From the NCBI GenBank assembly GCA_029204225.1, contig CM055095.1, positions 61,003,066-61,067,065 on the forward strand: 64,000 nucleotides of DNA. Reading direction: 5' to 3'. This stretch comes from Diphasiastrum complanatum (lineage: Eukaryota; Streptophyta; Lycopodiopsida; Lycopodiales; Lycopodiaceae). The notes under the pieces were generated by a model. That model did not search any database. It had not been told where the DNA came from and saw only the letters and a list, made by a program, of their open reading frames with translations. The position numbers and the translations under genes are program-made. Positions 12,580 to 26,000 of the stretch are shown here, piece after piece (the stretch's first letter is position 1; each line of letters starts with the position of its first letter).

Positions 12580-15110
12580 AAAGTTACATTACTAAGACAG
12601 TTTGTCAATGTGTTTGGAACTTGCTCATTTGTGAAAACATAATCAAGCTCCACTTATGTTGCTTGAATGATAGTAGACTTCTACTTGTTTAGTCACGAAT
12701 AAAATGATGAAAGCAGACTTCTATGTGTTTAGTGTGAGTGTGGAATATTCAATTGTTAGCAATTTGTATGCAACTCAAATTATTGTAATGAACATGAGTA
12801 GCATTAACTTGTATCTCTTGACTATCTACAAGCAACCTCCATAACCAAGTACACTCTCATACGTGTACTCAACTTCAATTGAGAATAATGCAATCGGAAG
12901 TTGCTTCTTGCTAGCTCATTGAAATTGATGTTGAATTAAGAGTAAAACCATAACTAGAAACACATTTACATTTTTCTATATCACTTGCCCAGTCAACATC
13001 ACAAAATCGATGTAGAGCGAATTGTGAAAATTAGCATACTCAAGTCCATAATTGAAAGTGCCTTTAAGGTATCTTAGCACTCTTCCTTTTGCACGCTAAT
13101 GTGACTCTCTTGAATTTGCCATGGACTGACTTATAGTACCAATAACGTATGAAATATCGAGCCTGGTAATAGTGGCGTATAAGAGACTCCCCATAAATTG
13201 TCTAAACAAAGTCTCATTTTTTTTTTTCTATATCTATTGGGTGATATTTCAGATATGATTCAGATTGAATAGGAATGACAATAGGTTTGCAATTAAGCAT
13301 ATTTAGCCTACAAAGATTCTCATATACATACTTGCTTTAATTTAACAAATGTATTATTACCATGTCTCCAAATTTCAATCCCTAAGCAAGGATAAAGCTA
13401 CCCTAAGTATTTCATTTCAAATTCTTGTGACAACCTTTGCGTGATCTTATCAATAAATATGCTATCACTACTAGTGATAATGAGATCATCAATGACAAGA
13501 ATGAGTATCTCACCATCACAATGAAAGAAGTATGATGTGAGATTCTCTTTGTCTTTCACTTCAAACCCTTTTGGTTGAGTGATGAACACATCTTCATTAA
13601 TGTATCCATTCAAAAATGCCAATTTCATGTCCATTTGTTGAAGTTCCTAACCATATTGTGTGGCAAGAGCAATGATTGAGCTACTAATGTGAATCTACAA
13701 AAGCAGATGTTTAATTAAAATTGAGGTCTTCCTTTTGCATGCAACCCTTTGTTAGTAATTTTTTTCTTACACTTTTCCAATTATCCATCCACTTTGTGCT
13801 TCACCTTGTACACCTACTTTGTACCAATTTCCTTCTTGCCTTTGCCAAATCTCAAATGTTGTTCTTGATAATTAACCTATACTCTTCATCCATAGCAACC
13901 TTTCATTCTTGTCCTTGAGATGCGTCTTCTTAGGTACTAGGTTTTTGCACATACAACTTGAAACCATTAAAGCAAAATTCTTACGGGGAGGTTGTCTCCT
14001 CCTCTCACGACATTCTTCACGTCCTTTCTCAATACTTTTCGCTTGATTGAAAGTACTAAGATAACCAAAAGCTCTAAGAAACCATTTAGGTCTCTTTGGC
14101 TTCTCTTGAGATATGTCATGCACCTCTTATTGTTTCTTGACTTGATTATTATGTGTATCCACCTATGAATGATTATCATTATCACTCTTTAAGCCTCCAT
14201 CAAAGTCCAATTCTTGAACTTCGCTTGTTTGAAAATCATATACACCACGTGTATTTCCATACTCATCAAATCATTTCTATTGAGGATAGTCTTCTTAGCA
14301 ACATGATCATACTACTTATAAGGTTTTGACTGGACAACAAAACCCACAAAAACACATTGAGTGAACTTAGTGTCCAACTTCTTTCTCTTTTCATTGGGTG
14401 CATATGCAACACATTCAAAAACTTAGAAAGTCAGAGACATTAGATTTTATTCCATCAAATATCTCTTCAAGTGTTTTTTCCCTCTAATCATCTTTTTAGT
14501 GACCTATTCTACAAATAGTTTGTCATTCTCACTACTTTTGCCCAATATGAGTCAATCAACTTATTTGCTTCAAGCATTCTTCTCACACATTCCATAAATT
14601 TGACATTATTTCTATTTAAAGTACCAGTTTTGCTATGATGCATAGGTTGTGGCAAGATGTTTTATTATCTCATAATCTTTGCAAAAATTGTCGAACTAAA
14701 TCCACACCTAGCCATCCCGAACATGTCAATTTTTTTTCCCATTTGATTTTCGACTGGCTCTTGAACTCAATGGAATAATCTATCACTTGTGATTCATATT
14801 TCATGAAGCAAATCCAAGTCTTTTTAGAGAAATAATCAATGACATGTATGAAGTATATCGAACCACAAATAGATCGAGTTTAAGATGGCCTTCATAGATC
14901 ACTATGTATTAGCTCCAATGGTGCCTTCACATGACATCCTCCCCCTGCAAGAATTTGCTCCACTGCCCATGATATAAGCCTCACATACTTTTGGTTCAGC
15001 CACAACATGTGGTAAACCCTGACCATCTCCTAATCATACAATAGTTTGAGACCAATATAGTTCAGACCATAAAGATCATGCTATAGCCATACCTATCATT
15101 TTGTGTAATG
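12580..15110 (-). mobile_element. Ty1/Copia pol remnant
   Basis: On the minus strand, from 15110 down to 12580, the Copia pol order can be followed through many stops: an integrase start with CEAYIMG and PLELIHSDL, YFIHVIDYFSKKTW, then MLEANKLIDSYWA, a post-integrase block ending in FVGFV, then EWKVAMDEEYRLI, the RT piece at 13634-13398, LGSLLYA-like and SKKQLPIAL sequence, and a final RNase H block NNLSCIQIANN and HTHTKHIEV. Copia order (integrase before RT) is clear. No LTRs were found. Multiple stops, a deletion inside the RT and frame changes show an old copy. Confidence 0.8.
13398..13634 (-). pseudogene. Copia RT segment
   Basis: The frame contains MDMKLAFLNGYINEDVFI (RT palm start) and then LILVIDDLIITSSD, in which VIDD stands where Copia RT has YVDD. 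About 50 residues normally between these two blocks are missing, so this is an internally deleted RT core. The last residues, LSQEFEMKYLG, match the usual next helix. Confidence 0.8.
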
Positions 15111-16979
15111 AAAGCCTTTTGATTGACAACTATTGAAATTTGTACAATTCTCCATCAGCCCTAACTTTTGTGATTTCACACCAATATCAATTATGCACCC
15201 AACAGATAGTAAATCGATTGCAAGACCAAGAACCGCAAAAAGAACTGTAAACCCAATCGTAAGCCGCTCAAAATGAATAATATTTGGAGCATATTTCTTA
15301 TCCTTTGTTTTGCAACAGTTTTTTTACTTATCCAAAATGGTCCGTTTGTTGGTGTCTGTTTGATGTAGCAATTTCATGAAGCATGTAAACCGATTATTTC
15401 TGTTATTTGTTATTCACAGTGGGTTCATATTCATCCACATTTTCATGTGTATAGCATATTCAACCTTACATGGGTCAAAGCTCTTGAAAACACTGAAAAA
15501 GGTCAGCAACCTTTCAAATGTTTGAACTCATAATTCAGCCTTTCACTGTTTCAGCTTCAAACACATCAAATGCTTAAACACTACTATGCTTTCATTCCTT
15601 AAATCTATTATTTTTTACGTTGTTATCAAAAGGTGCCTAAATTTAAGTTGTAGTTCAAGGATGCCACGAAGCAATGTACTTAAAACAGGCCACTTAATGC
15701 AAGCTCATCACTACAAGCTTATGCCTGGAGAGTGCAAGCCCACAGAACTCATATACCCAGGCAGAAGTGAAGAAGCTTCAAACTAAATGCACTAAAGGGC
15801 TTTAACAGTCTAGAAGATGGTGAGCCATGAAAAGGTGGTGGAGCCATCAACAAAGGGCAAAGCAGAGAAGATACATACAGAAACAGATACGACTTTTGTA
15901 ATCCAAGGGTAAGCACACATTGTACAAACACAGTCTAAAGATAATCCATAATAGTAAACTACAATACATTTGAAAATAACTCTCGACATCATTTGTGTGT
16001 GTACAGACACGGACATAATGCAGCTCTCCTTGAAAGATCAGATCATGCCATAGCTGCTACCAATGAATGTACATTGGTTCTTGCATTAGTAGCGACTGTT
16101 GCATTGATTCAATAGTGCTCATGCTCAAAAGATAGTATTGATGCTTATAGTGACAATCTTGTTCGCTCAAAAATGCAGGCACCAATGAAGCGCAACTGGG
16201 TAGGTAGATATATCATGCTACTACCAAAAGGGCATAAATCAACAAAGAGGATCTCATCAGGCCTGTTTCTAATTGAAGAGACTGTGAGAGTCTCTCCAGG
16301 TGTTGTATGGAAAATTAACATGTCAAAAGAGTAAAACCAGTAACTCAAGCATGTACTTGTTCAAATACACAGATACGGCGATCACGGCACCAACAAAAGA
16401 TAAAAATGCCTTTGAGAAAATATCGCATAGTGAGATGTCCAAATAAACTAGCAAATAGGTCCAATAATTCTAATAACCTTGTGCAACAAGAAATACAAAC
16501 CTTAATTTGCCATGGCAACTTCATATCTAGCAAAAATGCATCATCCTAACTTCAGTAAAATGCTTAATGAATGTTCGTATAAAAAGCTAACCGAGTTGGA
16601 CATTTAGATAGGTGGACTCTACCCTAGACATGACAATTTCACAAGGGCCTCTCATAGCTCATGCACATACAAAGGAGAAGTCATACATTCGAAGCCCTTC
16701 TCCTTTTACCTTTGTGTGACTGACTCTTCGCAAGATCATCTGTATTATGACGCTAGTCACACCCACTATGTTATAAAACTTCATCTATGCCAAACTAATT
16801 TATATCAAATAAGAGAACCACCACCAGACTGTACTGGTAACGCACCACCTACAAGATGAAGCTATCAGCTGCGTTGACTTTTAGCAAACCTGAGGTCAGG
16901 ACCATTCACCCACGATCTTTTTCTAAAGAACCGATATCTTTCAAAACGACCAAGCACTGGATCCTTGTGATTACTATTC
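15111..16979. other. Downstream flank of NRP, probable 3' UTR at right end
   Basis: The part just below 16980 must contain the 3' UTR of the minus-strand NRP gene. I see no clear AATAAA on the minus strand (TTTATT on plus) close to the stop codon, so the poly(A) site cannot be placed. The rest shows no gene or repeat border. Confidence 0.4.
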
Positions 16980-17045
16980 CTACTCTTCCTCCTCCTCATC
17001 TGCTTCCTCATCATCTTCATCATCAAAACCATCGGCTCCCTTTCC
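16980..17045 (-). CDS. NRP: NRP exon 10 (acidic end and stop)
   Basis: [21 protein letters not shown] then TAG, after a TTTCAG acceptor. It lies 7.7 kb beyond exon 9, is in frame, and resembles the acidic ends of plant NRPs. Because acidic tails are low-complexity, this is the least certain exon join. Confidence 0.85.
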   Translation of the reverse strand, partial: GKGADGFDDEDDEEADEEEEE

Positions 17046-20000
17046 CTGAAACAATAGGAAAGCAGAACAATGTGATTAGTCAGTTGGCTAGAGGTTAAGA
17101 ACACAGCTAAATTCCAGATTAAGGAAAATTTGCAAGTAATTGTCATTAGCACATCACTTGAAAACTTTGTTCAAAAGCACAAGAAATATGGCAGTGGTGG
17201 ACTGTTATGAAAACGTATCAATGTTACGACTAGAATAAATAATATCTCACTGAACAAACAAGGTGTGCACAATCTTCAACCTTATGGAGCCACACACAAA
17301 GTCTTAGGCCATCATGCATAGTGTGGACCAGGTGCTATGGCATTCCAATTCCCTCTTCGCCCTATCAACGCCATATCTGGCATAGCGTGGACCAAATGCT
17401 AAGACACCCTACTCACTCTATCAGATGGAGCAACCAAGAGCAGATGCAGGTCACATACATGAATATATGACATCCACTTTTGTACATTTGTACACAAACA
17501 AACGTACCAAGTTCATATCACTGAGTTTATATCATTTCTCCACAGTTGAAGAGCAAAATCGGTCAGGATGGAGACAGTAAATAAAGTCCGTACTTCCTCA
17601 GAGAAAAATCAGGACCACACATTCTAACACTATAAATTGCTCTAAATCTAAGTAGCTAGTGGGCAAAATGCGCAAGCAAAGATAAGAGAATCATGCACAA
17701 GCAAAGTTGAGAGAATCAGCAAAACCAGCTCGCCGCCTGTAAAGACCACTAGGGAAAACCCCTAAGATGAGGATAGGAAACCACAACAAGAGAGACTATG
17801 GAGCAAAACCACCCAACCAAACCTAGATCCCTCCTGGATCTAGCCCCCAAGCCATGCCATGCGATAGCAAGAGGAGAAGAGCTCAACTGGTAACCTAGAC
17901 CAAGTCGTCGACGGGATAATCTCTACCTTAATATATAGAGAGTAGGATCATGTGCATGATCCCATGCAATCCCCATGCAAGTCAACTATAAATAGGTTAC
18001 AGCTCTTCATGCATTCCTCCTGCCTATAACTGTCACACGTACATGCACTACTACATATGTCTCAATTAGAGTGTCTGGGTCCTCTCGAGGTCATTAGTCA
18101 CCAACAGGCCTTGACATGGAATTAAATCTAGGCGTGACCAATAATCTCGAACATTGGAGGGCCAATCTACCATATTAAGACAACTCCATGTCCTTAGCTG
18201 AATATGGCTGTAACATTCTTCCTCCCTTAAACAGGTTTTGTCCTCATAACAAGGAAAAGAAAACATGAAATTATTTCTTAAGCTTTCAAGTCCTACCCAT
18301 GAATTATTATTCTTAGTCTGATCTTTCCATCTGAATAAGTACTCAGAGATGCAACAATTCTTCAATTGCTTGCCTCTTCTCAGGAGTACTAGCTCAAATC
18401 CCAAAGATACACTAAGCTATAAATCTTCTCCAAATAAAAGTTCATCACCTTCATGTAATCCCAATTACATGAACCACTAGGTGACTTTACTTCATTTTAG
18501 AAATCAAATCCGAAAGCTGAAGAAATTCCATTTTTATCATAGTCTATAACTTATCCACAATTTCTTGCAAAAAATAATGCTTCTTGGTACAAATATTCTT
18601 AGAATAACCAAATATTCTAAAATACCACAATTCAAATCACTCGTAAGTTAACCAATAAGTCTTTCACAGAAGATCCGTTCACTCTGCAAGTATCTGTTTC
18701 AACAATACTTCATCACATGTCTATGTTCACTGACTAGGTTAAGTGCACCAGATAACCTTATTAACCAGGAATACATAGTAGATCCAAACAAGAATAAAAG
18801 TGCACATATGAGAATAATCTCACTATGACCCAGTACATACACATATATGTCATTATCTGGCAAATTCCTTCAAAATCCGCATATGTTACTCACATATCTC
18901 AATGAGAATCTTGTAACTCAGCTACTAAAGAATTCTATTTCTTTTGAGTAAATAACATATCTGGGAAATCTCTGAGACTAAGAACACATTCTCTCTCACG
19001 ACTTGTACAACCCTCTTACCTCTTGCCACCGAATTTCTGCCACTTAATCAACCCCCATAGATCCTAGTACTTCAACCAAGATCAAGTTGATTCAATACAG
19101 ACACTCCACTATCAAAATTACTTCTATCCCTAACAACTAGGATTAGTAACTTTTGATCTACTCAATACTACTTATAATGATTTCCAATTTCAATCCTTTT
19201 CTAGTTCCAGATTGTTCCACACAACCCCTAGAGAATTCATCTCAACTATGTGCAACTGATAGATTTAAAATCTTACTCATCACTTCACCCCTCCTTTTAA
19301 AAGAAATTTCCAATTTCTTATAAAAGTTTTCTGGAGAGATGACAAATGAACATATCAGAATTGTGAAAAGACAATAATAAGTGCCTTCCAAAAAGGATTC
19401 ACCTTATTATACACAAGACTTTTCTTCTAGATAATCTGAACACGAGTGATAGGAACATCATCTATTTGAGCTCTATCTATACATAAGAGACAATCCGGGA
19501 TTAAGAAATTGAAATACCAACATCCTGGAACATTCCAAGTTCCAAGCCTTATCAAAGTAGTAATTCACATAATTATAAACAGTCCAGAAAAGAAATTCCC
19601 ATGCTGGAAGGATCATATGAATTTTAGTGTGAGGTCCATATTTGAGAAATTCAAAAGAAGGGTTCCTTAAAAGTGAGATATAGCTTTTAAGGGTTTCCGA
19701 TTTGGAATTTATGAGATACCATTGAGGGATCCAAATCTATATCTCATAACCTCTCCAAATACCCTAGCCAAAATAACCAATGGTTCAACTGATAGTATTA
19801 CAATTACTGTAAATACTAACCACTGGTCTACAGATCATTCTCGCACAAGAATTCCCCTTTGAAATGACTGATGTCCCATACCATTAGTTCTCTCCAAGAA
19901 AGTTCTTTGCTTTTAGATCTGATTATCAAAAAATCAAAAAAATTATTTGACCATCCTATAACCAAACATAGGATCCGATCTTCAACCATTTCCAAAAAAT

Positions 20001-23000
20001 ACCTCCTGCCATTGAATTCTCCCTTTCCTTAAGCTCCGATACCAATGTAAAGACCACTAGGGAAAACCGCTAAGATGAGGATAGGAAAACACAACGAGAG
20101 ACTATGGAGCAAAACCACCCAACCAAACCTAGATCCCTACTGGATCTATCCCTCAAGCCATGCCATGTGATAGCAAGAGGAGAAGAGCTCAACTAGTAAC
20201 CTAGACCAAGTCCATGCAATCCCCATGTAGGTCAACTATAAATAGGTCACAGCTCTTCATAGCTCCTTCACATAAGAATGTAGCAAATGCACTTATGGAT
20301 CTTCTATCCATCTTATCACCTGCAAAACTTGAATCCGAATATGCTCTCAAACAAATATTAGTCCTTTCATAAACTGTGCCAAAGTCTTTTGTAGCCGAGA
20401 TGTACCTTAACACTCATTTTGCTCCTTTCCAATGACATATTAATGGACTTTGCATGTATTGACTCAATTTGCCAGCACAAAAACTAAGATTTGGTCTAGT
20501 GATGGTTAAGTATATCAAGGAACCAATAAGCATTCTATAGGTAGTGATATCCTGATGCTTCATTCTGGGTCCTCTCAAGGTCATTAGTCACCAACAGGCC
20601 TCGACGTGGAATTAAATCTAGGCGTGACCAATTGGAGGGCCGGTCTACCATATTAGGACTATTCCATGTCGTTAGCTGAATATGGCCGTAACATCGCCAC
20701 TTGGACTAAGATCTCAAATGAGAACTACAGTCTGCTACTACAGCAGAAAAGATCTATCAATGTTATCTCTGGGATGGTACCCTACATAACAAAAAAGACA
20801 TGCAAACTTCAACCTTATGCTTCTTGGTTTCCAAGGGGAGGCTCGAACTTGAGACCAAAGAAACTTTGGATGTCACCATGACCAATGGAGCCAACACCCT
20901 TGGACCAGCAACAAAGTCTTGGACCATCAACTCTAGCAAGAATAGCACAGACCATATGCTATGATATCCATTATCAGCAACTTTCTGGCATTTGCACAAA
21001 GACAACCATAATAAATTTCCATCTCTCCTTTAAAGGTGAAGGGCAGACTTAGTAATGATGGAGGCTAGCAATAAAGAGGAAATGAATGAATTGAACTGAT
21101 TTCGGTAGTGGTGGATAGGTTAACTAAATCAGATACATACATACATGTTTAATCAATTGCAAAGGCTTCAGATTCATTTACAAGTCACTTTTGGGCCGCA
21201 ATTTTCCATGAACTTGAAACTTCCCTTAGATTTAGTTCTATTGTAAGCTTAGCAACAGATTATTAGCAAGAGAATCATCAGCGCAACCGAGACAACAAAT
21301 TAACAGTAAAATGATTTGCAGTAAGTATGGTTTGCTTATAAATTAGCTTGAGCATAGAACAAAGAGCCATATTCACTTTCAAGAGTCAGTACAACAGGGA
21401 GTGAAATGTATACACGCATGCAAAGGAAGCTATGAATGTTCAAACACGAAACAAAATATGAAGTCTGGCAGGATAATTGCTAACATCATCAATGAGATGC
21501 TGGCATCCTTAAGAGAAGGAATCTTTAGAAAAACTCAATGTAGGGTCATGTCAATGGGCACAGCCTAAGGCAGGTGTCTTCAAGGGACACTTTTGAACAC
21601 ACAAATCTTGGTGATCAATTACAATACTCACTTTGAATGCGAAAAACCAAAAAAGACATCTAAAGGGTAACTTTTAAATGTATGATCATCTACACCAAAA
21701 GCGTCACACTACTCCAATGTGAAAAATTAAGACATTGCCTGACTTAATTAAAAACTTTTGCTTTACGATTTAAGAAACCTCAAGAATTGCGACCACATGA
21801 AGTGGTTTTAAGAAACCATATGAGTTGGTTCTTAAAACCACATGACCTAGTCCTGAAGTAACTTCAATAATTGGGTTGCAACCACATGATTTGGTTCTAA
21901 AGGAACTACAATAAATGACTTTGGAATCCATATGAAACATTAGAGGGACATTTGGGATTTGATCATCCTTGGATCTTCTATCACCATGATGGGGGGTTGG
22001 CAACCTTGATAACCTTTGCCAGAGAACATTAAGAGGGCGAGTTAGCAACCTTGATATCCCTTGCTAGAGATAAGAGTTACATATTATGCAAGGACAAGAT
22101 TGTTCATAATTCAAATAATACTCGTCACCACATACCTTATCTTTATCCAAAAATGACCCTCGTACATATTATCTTGACCAAGATCAATTCCTATTCATGA
22201 GAGGGCCCTTTTTAGTGCATCCTCCTTGCATGCCAAGAATAGCAAATGGATGACTAAAATTCTCTCTTTTCCATATATGATGCATGGAAACTCAAGTCTA
22301 GAAACTTCCACTTGATTTCTACTTGAGTTCCACTTGAGTTGTACTCGATGTTGCATGCAACAGTTCAAATCGGCCGGTTCCAATTCGAACCGGTTCGAAT
22401 TGGCCGATTCGAACAATACATTTTTTTGGGCCAATTCAATTTTTTTTATGAGGCAACCCATTTGAAACAAGTTGCCGATTCAAATCGGCCGATTCGAATT
22501 GCATCAATTCGAACCACGATTCTTTGTTTGAATCGATGATTCGTGCAACTATGGTTGTACTTGATTTCTACTTAAGTTCCACTTCGGTTGCACTCACCCC
22601 ATGCATGCAACTAATCCCTTTCTCCTCAAGTATAGAGTGGGGCGGCCTCCTTGCTCATTCTAGGTGTTCTGGAGCTAGAGAAGAGGCTTGGAGTTGGGGA
22701 GCTTTTGAAGACAAGCAAGCTCACATGCTTTGGAGCCTTCCTTGACAAGAGAATTACTATCTCTTTAACTACTATGTTCTATGTTTCCCATAACTTGTGA
22801 TGTCTCTCTCATAGTGTTCTCCTTTCTAATTGCCCTTCCTTATATCTCTAGTTTCTCTCTACCTAGCCTACTCACTCCTATTCTCTTTCATATCACCTTC
22901 CTGAATCGTCACACTACCTTGTGTCTTCCTATCTTTCTAACATCTACACATTATCCACCCTCTTGTCACTTTCTCTCTCCTAGCACAGATTTTCTCTCTA

Positions 23001-26000
23001 CCATAACCTACTTTCTTTATCTCTGAAACATTTCACTTCGTTTCATCCTATCACACTAAGGAACTTCAAGTTAAATGTTGCATGTTGAAGGAAAGTAGTA
23101 AAGAACTAGTTTGTTGATGATTTATATTTATAGCATATATTGAAGTACATTTTTTTATTTGTTTAAAAGGCAAGAGATCAGATTTAGGAAGTTATTCCTT
23201 TGAGGAAATTGATTATGTGACCTATTTTTGTTGGTGGACACTTGCATAATATAAAAATATTTGAAATGAGGTGGGGGGCAAGGGGCGAGGCAGGTTTTCC
23301 CATCTTGACCTCTCAATGCTTTGCACGTGTGGAAGATTGATGACATGTGGTAATTTATGATATATGTTTCATGTTCTATGATTCATGCAATGTTTCGTTT
23401 CTCAAAATTATGTTGTAAGGGTGACATCGAGAGTGGTTCACATCCAGCTTGTAAAGACCTCAAAAATATAAGAGCATGAGATATCACCCCTTCCAATATC
23501 ATGACTTGCACTTAGCATACGGTTGCAAGACCATAACCTTGACAACTCATGGCGTGAGGTGACACCTTGTTATGGACCCAGTCTACGATTGCAACCAAAC
23601 ACGTTTGGAAGAGGTTCCAAATGTGTTTCCAAACATGGCCGTTTGAAACGGCCAGATTTCAAAGTTTTTTTTTTTTCAATTTCCCCCCCCCCCAAAAAAA
23701 CTGCCCACACCCCCTTAAAATTGGAAATTTTTTGCTTTTGGGGGTTGCGTGACCTCAAGGCTGAAGGGCGTGATTTTGGTGCCCTATGAGGACCGGAGGT
23801 CAGCCCCGCCAAATCTGCTGTGATTTTTTATTGCTAAATGCTATCATTGTTATGTATGACTTAGAATGATCTCACTTAGCTAAGTTGCAACTTTAAAAAA
23901 CCTATTTTTGTAATATAACTGGCAATGATCATTTTTTTAGACAAACCACTGTAAAAATTAAATTTTACACTCTAAAAGTGGGTAAAAAGGTTCCAAACGT
24001 TTGGTTGCAACCGTGACCTAGTCTATGTATATAGAGGTCGATCTCCAAGAGCTTGTCAATCATTCTCTCTTGGAGAATGAAGAGCTCTTCCACCAGCGGT
24101 TAGGTCGGGACGTTAATCTAGGCCTTAGAATGTAGGTAGGTGATGGTCGAGGGTAAGGTATGGTGGTATGGGACACCGTAATCGAAGATCTGAACTTGCT
24201 TGATGGTGGTCTATGGCTCCAGTGCATGGGGGAGAGGTGACAGGTGGTAGTACCTCTATGGTTATTTGATAAGTTGTTTATACACTTCCAGAATCCAAGG
24301 TAATAATTCAACATTTTAAAAATTTGTTTCAAACGTGACCTCAATTTTTTAGGTTTCTTTTTGCTAGTTTTGACCTACGTACATGTTGATTTAAGTGGTA
24401 AGGGGGCGAATATAAACAAAACATGAATGTATGATAACATGAAAGCCAGAACATCAATCAATCTACTGTTAGACTTCAGTAACAAAAGTCATCTCATTAC
24501 AATTTATAATTCAAGAACATTGATACAGTGCACACCCACCAACATACATACACCAAATACTAAAGAAGAAAAAGGACCCACTGGCCACTTTTGGGCCTGG
24601 CCTCAAAACGTGGTCAAAAGGGGCATGGATGTTCGAAACGTGTATCAAACAAGTTTCAAAAACAATAAAAGGAATATTTCAAATCAGTTACCAAAACGCA
24701 AGAAAACACATCATTACTACTAAGCAAAGATTAAATTGAATCTTACTGTATTATCATCATCATCTTCCTCGTCGCCATATTCACCATCTTCATCTTCATA
24801 CTCATCAGAATCATCATCCTGCAAGCCAACTCAAGAAAGTCAATAACAATGCGTTGCATTAGTGTAAATGTACCATCACCAGCTCAAAGCAAGTACTAAA
24901 TGATTGATCGTTCATTACATTGTTGAAATACTTCAGAGGATTGGGCCAGAGATCCTCCTTGATGACATCAGCAGTCTGCATGAACATATACATGGTGTTA
25001 AAAGCAGGAAGTTTTGGAAGGGTATGCGCACATCAGTATCAAAAAGAAGATAAAAAATGAGCTACCTATTACTTTGAAGACCAAATGCTCTTCAGAAGTA
25101 AACCAAATCATTAACAAAATGACTCTTAAATGTGCAAGGATCATCAGAAAACACAATTTTACCAAATGCCCTGTCAAACAATGTATCTTCCAACATGGAA
25201 CCTGCACATTCTGCAGGACCTACAATGAATCAAAACTGTACATGAAAAGTCAGGACTTGGCATTCCAAATGCTGTCCCAACTTCCAAAAGTGCAGTTGGT
25301 GGACACGCAAAAAGTCCATTGGAACATTCAAAGATCTGGATGTTAGTTGCATGGTGGGAAGGTGGCAGGGCTGGTAAGAAGGCTAGCAAGGGCTTGATGA
25401 ATGCTGCCAAATGAGTGGACCAAAGAAGGAAGACGGCACAGAAGCAGGTGAGGAGACCAAAGAGCAGTAGTTGAAAAGCTGGAGGGAGCACTCAGTAAAC
25501 AGTTAGTAGTAACTGGGAATCAATTCTGCCTGATGTCTTGTATTGACTGTTGGTCCTGAAAATTAGCATACATTAAAACTTAAGTTGCTGAAAATTAGCA
25601 TACATTAATGTAGGGTTCGTAATGGCATCGAAAGATGAGGACAGTATCTTAAAGGTTTCCCACCTTTTCAGAATCGGAAGAATCAACAGTTCAGGCAGTT
25701 CAGAAACAGGGTCTTTCGGGAAAGACATCATAGTTTGTCTTACATTTCACATAGTTTATTTCTTAGTACTACTTAAATGATACAAAATCATCACTGCGAT
25801 GGCCAACCTCAAGTGTTGACTCTTGAGTGCACACAATAATTGACTAAATTTGTCAAAATCCAAACCCAAAAAAACTACAATTCAAAATGAATTGTAAAAA
25901 AGGTTGCAAATAAAACCGAAGAGATTTTCCCACTTACAAAATGGCGTTAAAAAATTTGTGTTCAGTACACAATGGAACTATGAGTGTGACATAGTGCACT

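Larger units (their letters stand above)
17738..20693 (-). mobile_element. Ty3/gypsy chromovirus-type element, internally deleted (intron 9)
   Basis: Two copies of one LTR (17738-18215 and 20046-20693) enclose about 1.8 kb. A primer site for tRNA-iMet lies at 20033-20044 next to the right LTR (plus text GCTCCGATACCA, one mismatch to the perfect complement), so transcription is on the minus strand. A purine tract (AAGGGAGGAAGAA on minus) abuts the left LTR. The flanks CCGCC and TCGCC would be a 5-bp target duplication with one change. Only a chromodomain trace remains of the coding part. The element lies in NRP intron 9 in the same orientation as the gene. Confidence 0.8.
20694..24746. other. 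Remainder of NRP intron 9
   Basis: Non-coding. It holds a degenerate repeat at 21770, a palindromic island at 22311-22597, a CT-rich block at 22780-23030, and a MITE-like element at 23586-24019. No further gene is seen. Confidence 0.6.

Noticed and set aside
17738-20693. Possible endogenous pararetrovirus because of the tRNA-iMet primer site and absence of pol
   Set aside because: Paired LTRs, purine tract and a chromodomain next to the LTR point to Ty3/gypsy; no movement or coat protein motif.
17265-20950. Apparent duplication between 17265-17420 and 20810-20950
   Set aside because: Only short shared words (CTTCAACCTTATG, CAAAGTCTT.G.CCATC); too weak to claim without alignment.
22781-23026. 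81-codon hydrophobic plus frame, possible membrane peptide
   Set aside because: CT-rich low-complexity intron sequence gives Leu/Ser/Phe-rich translation by composition.
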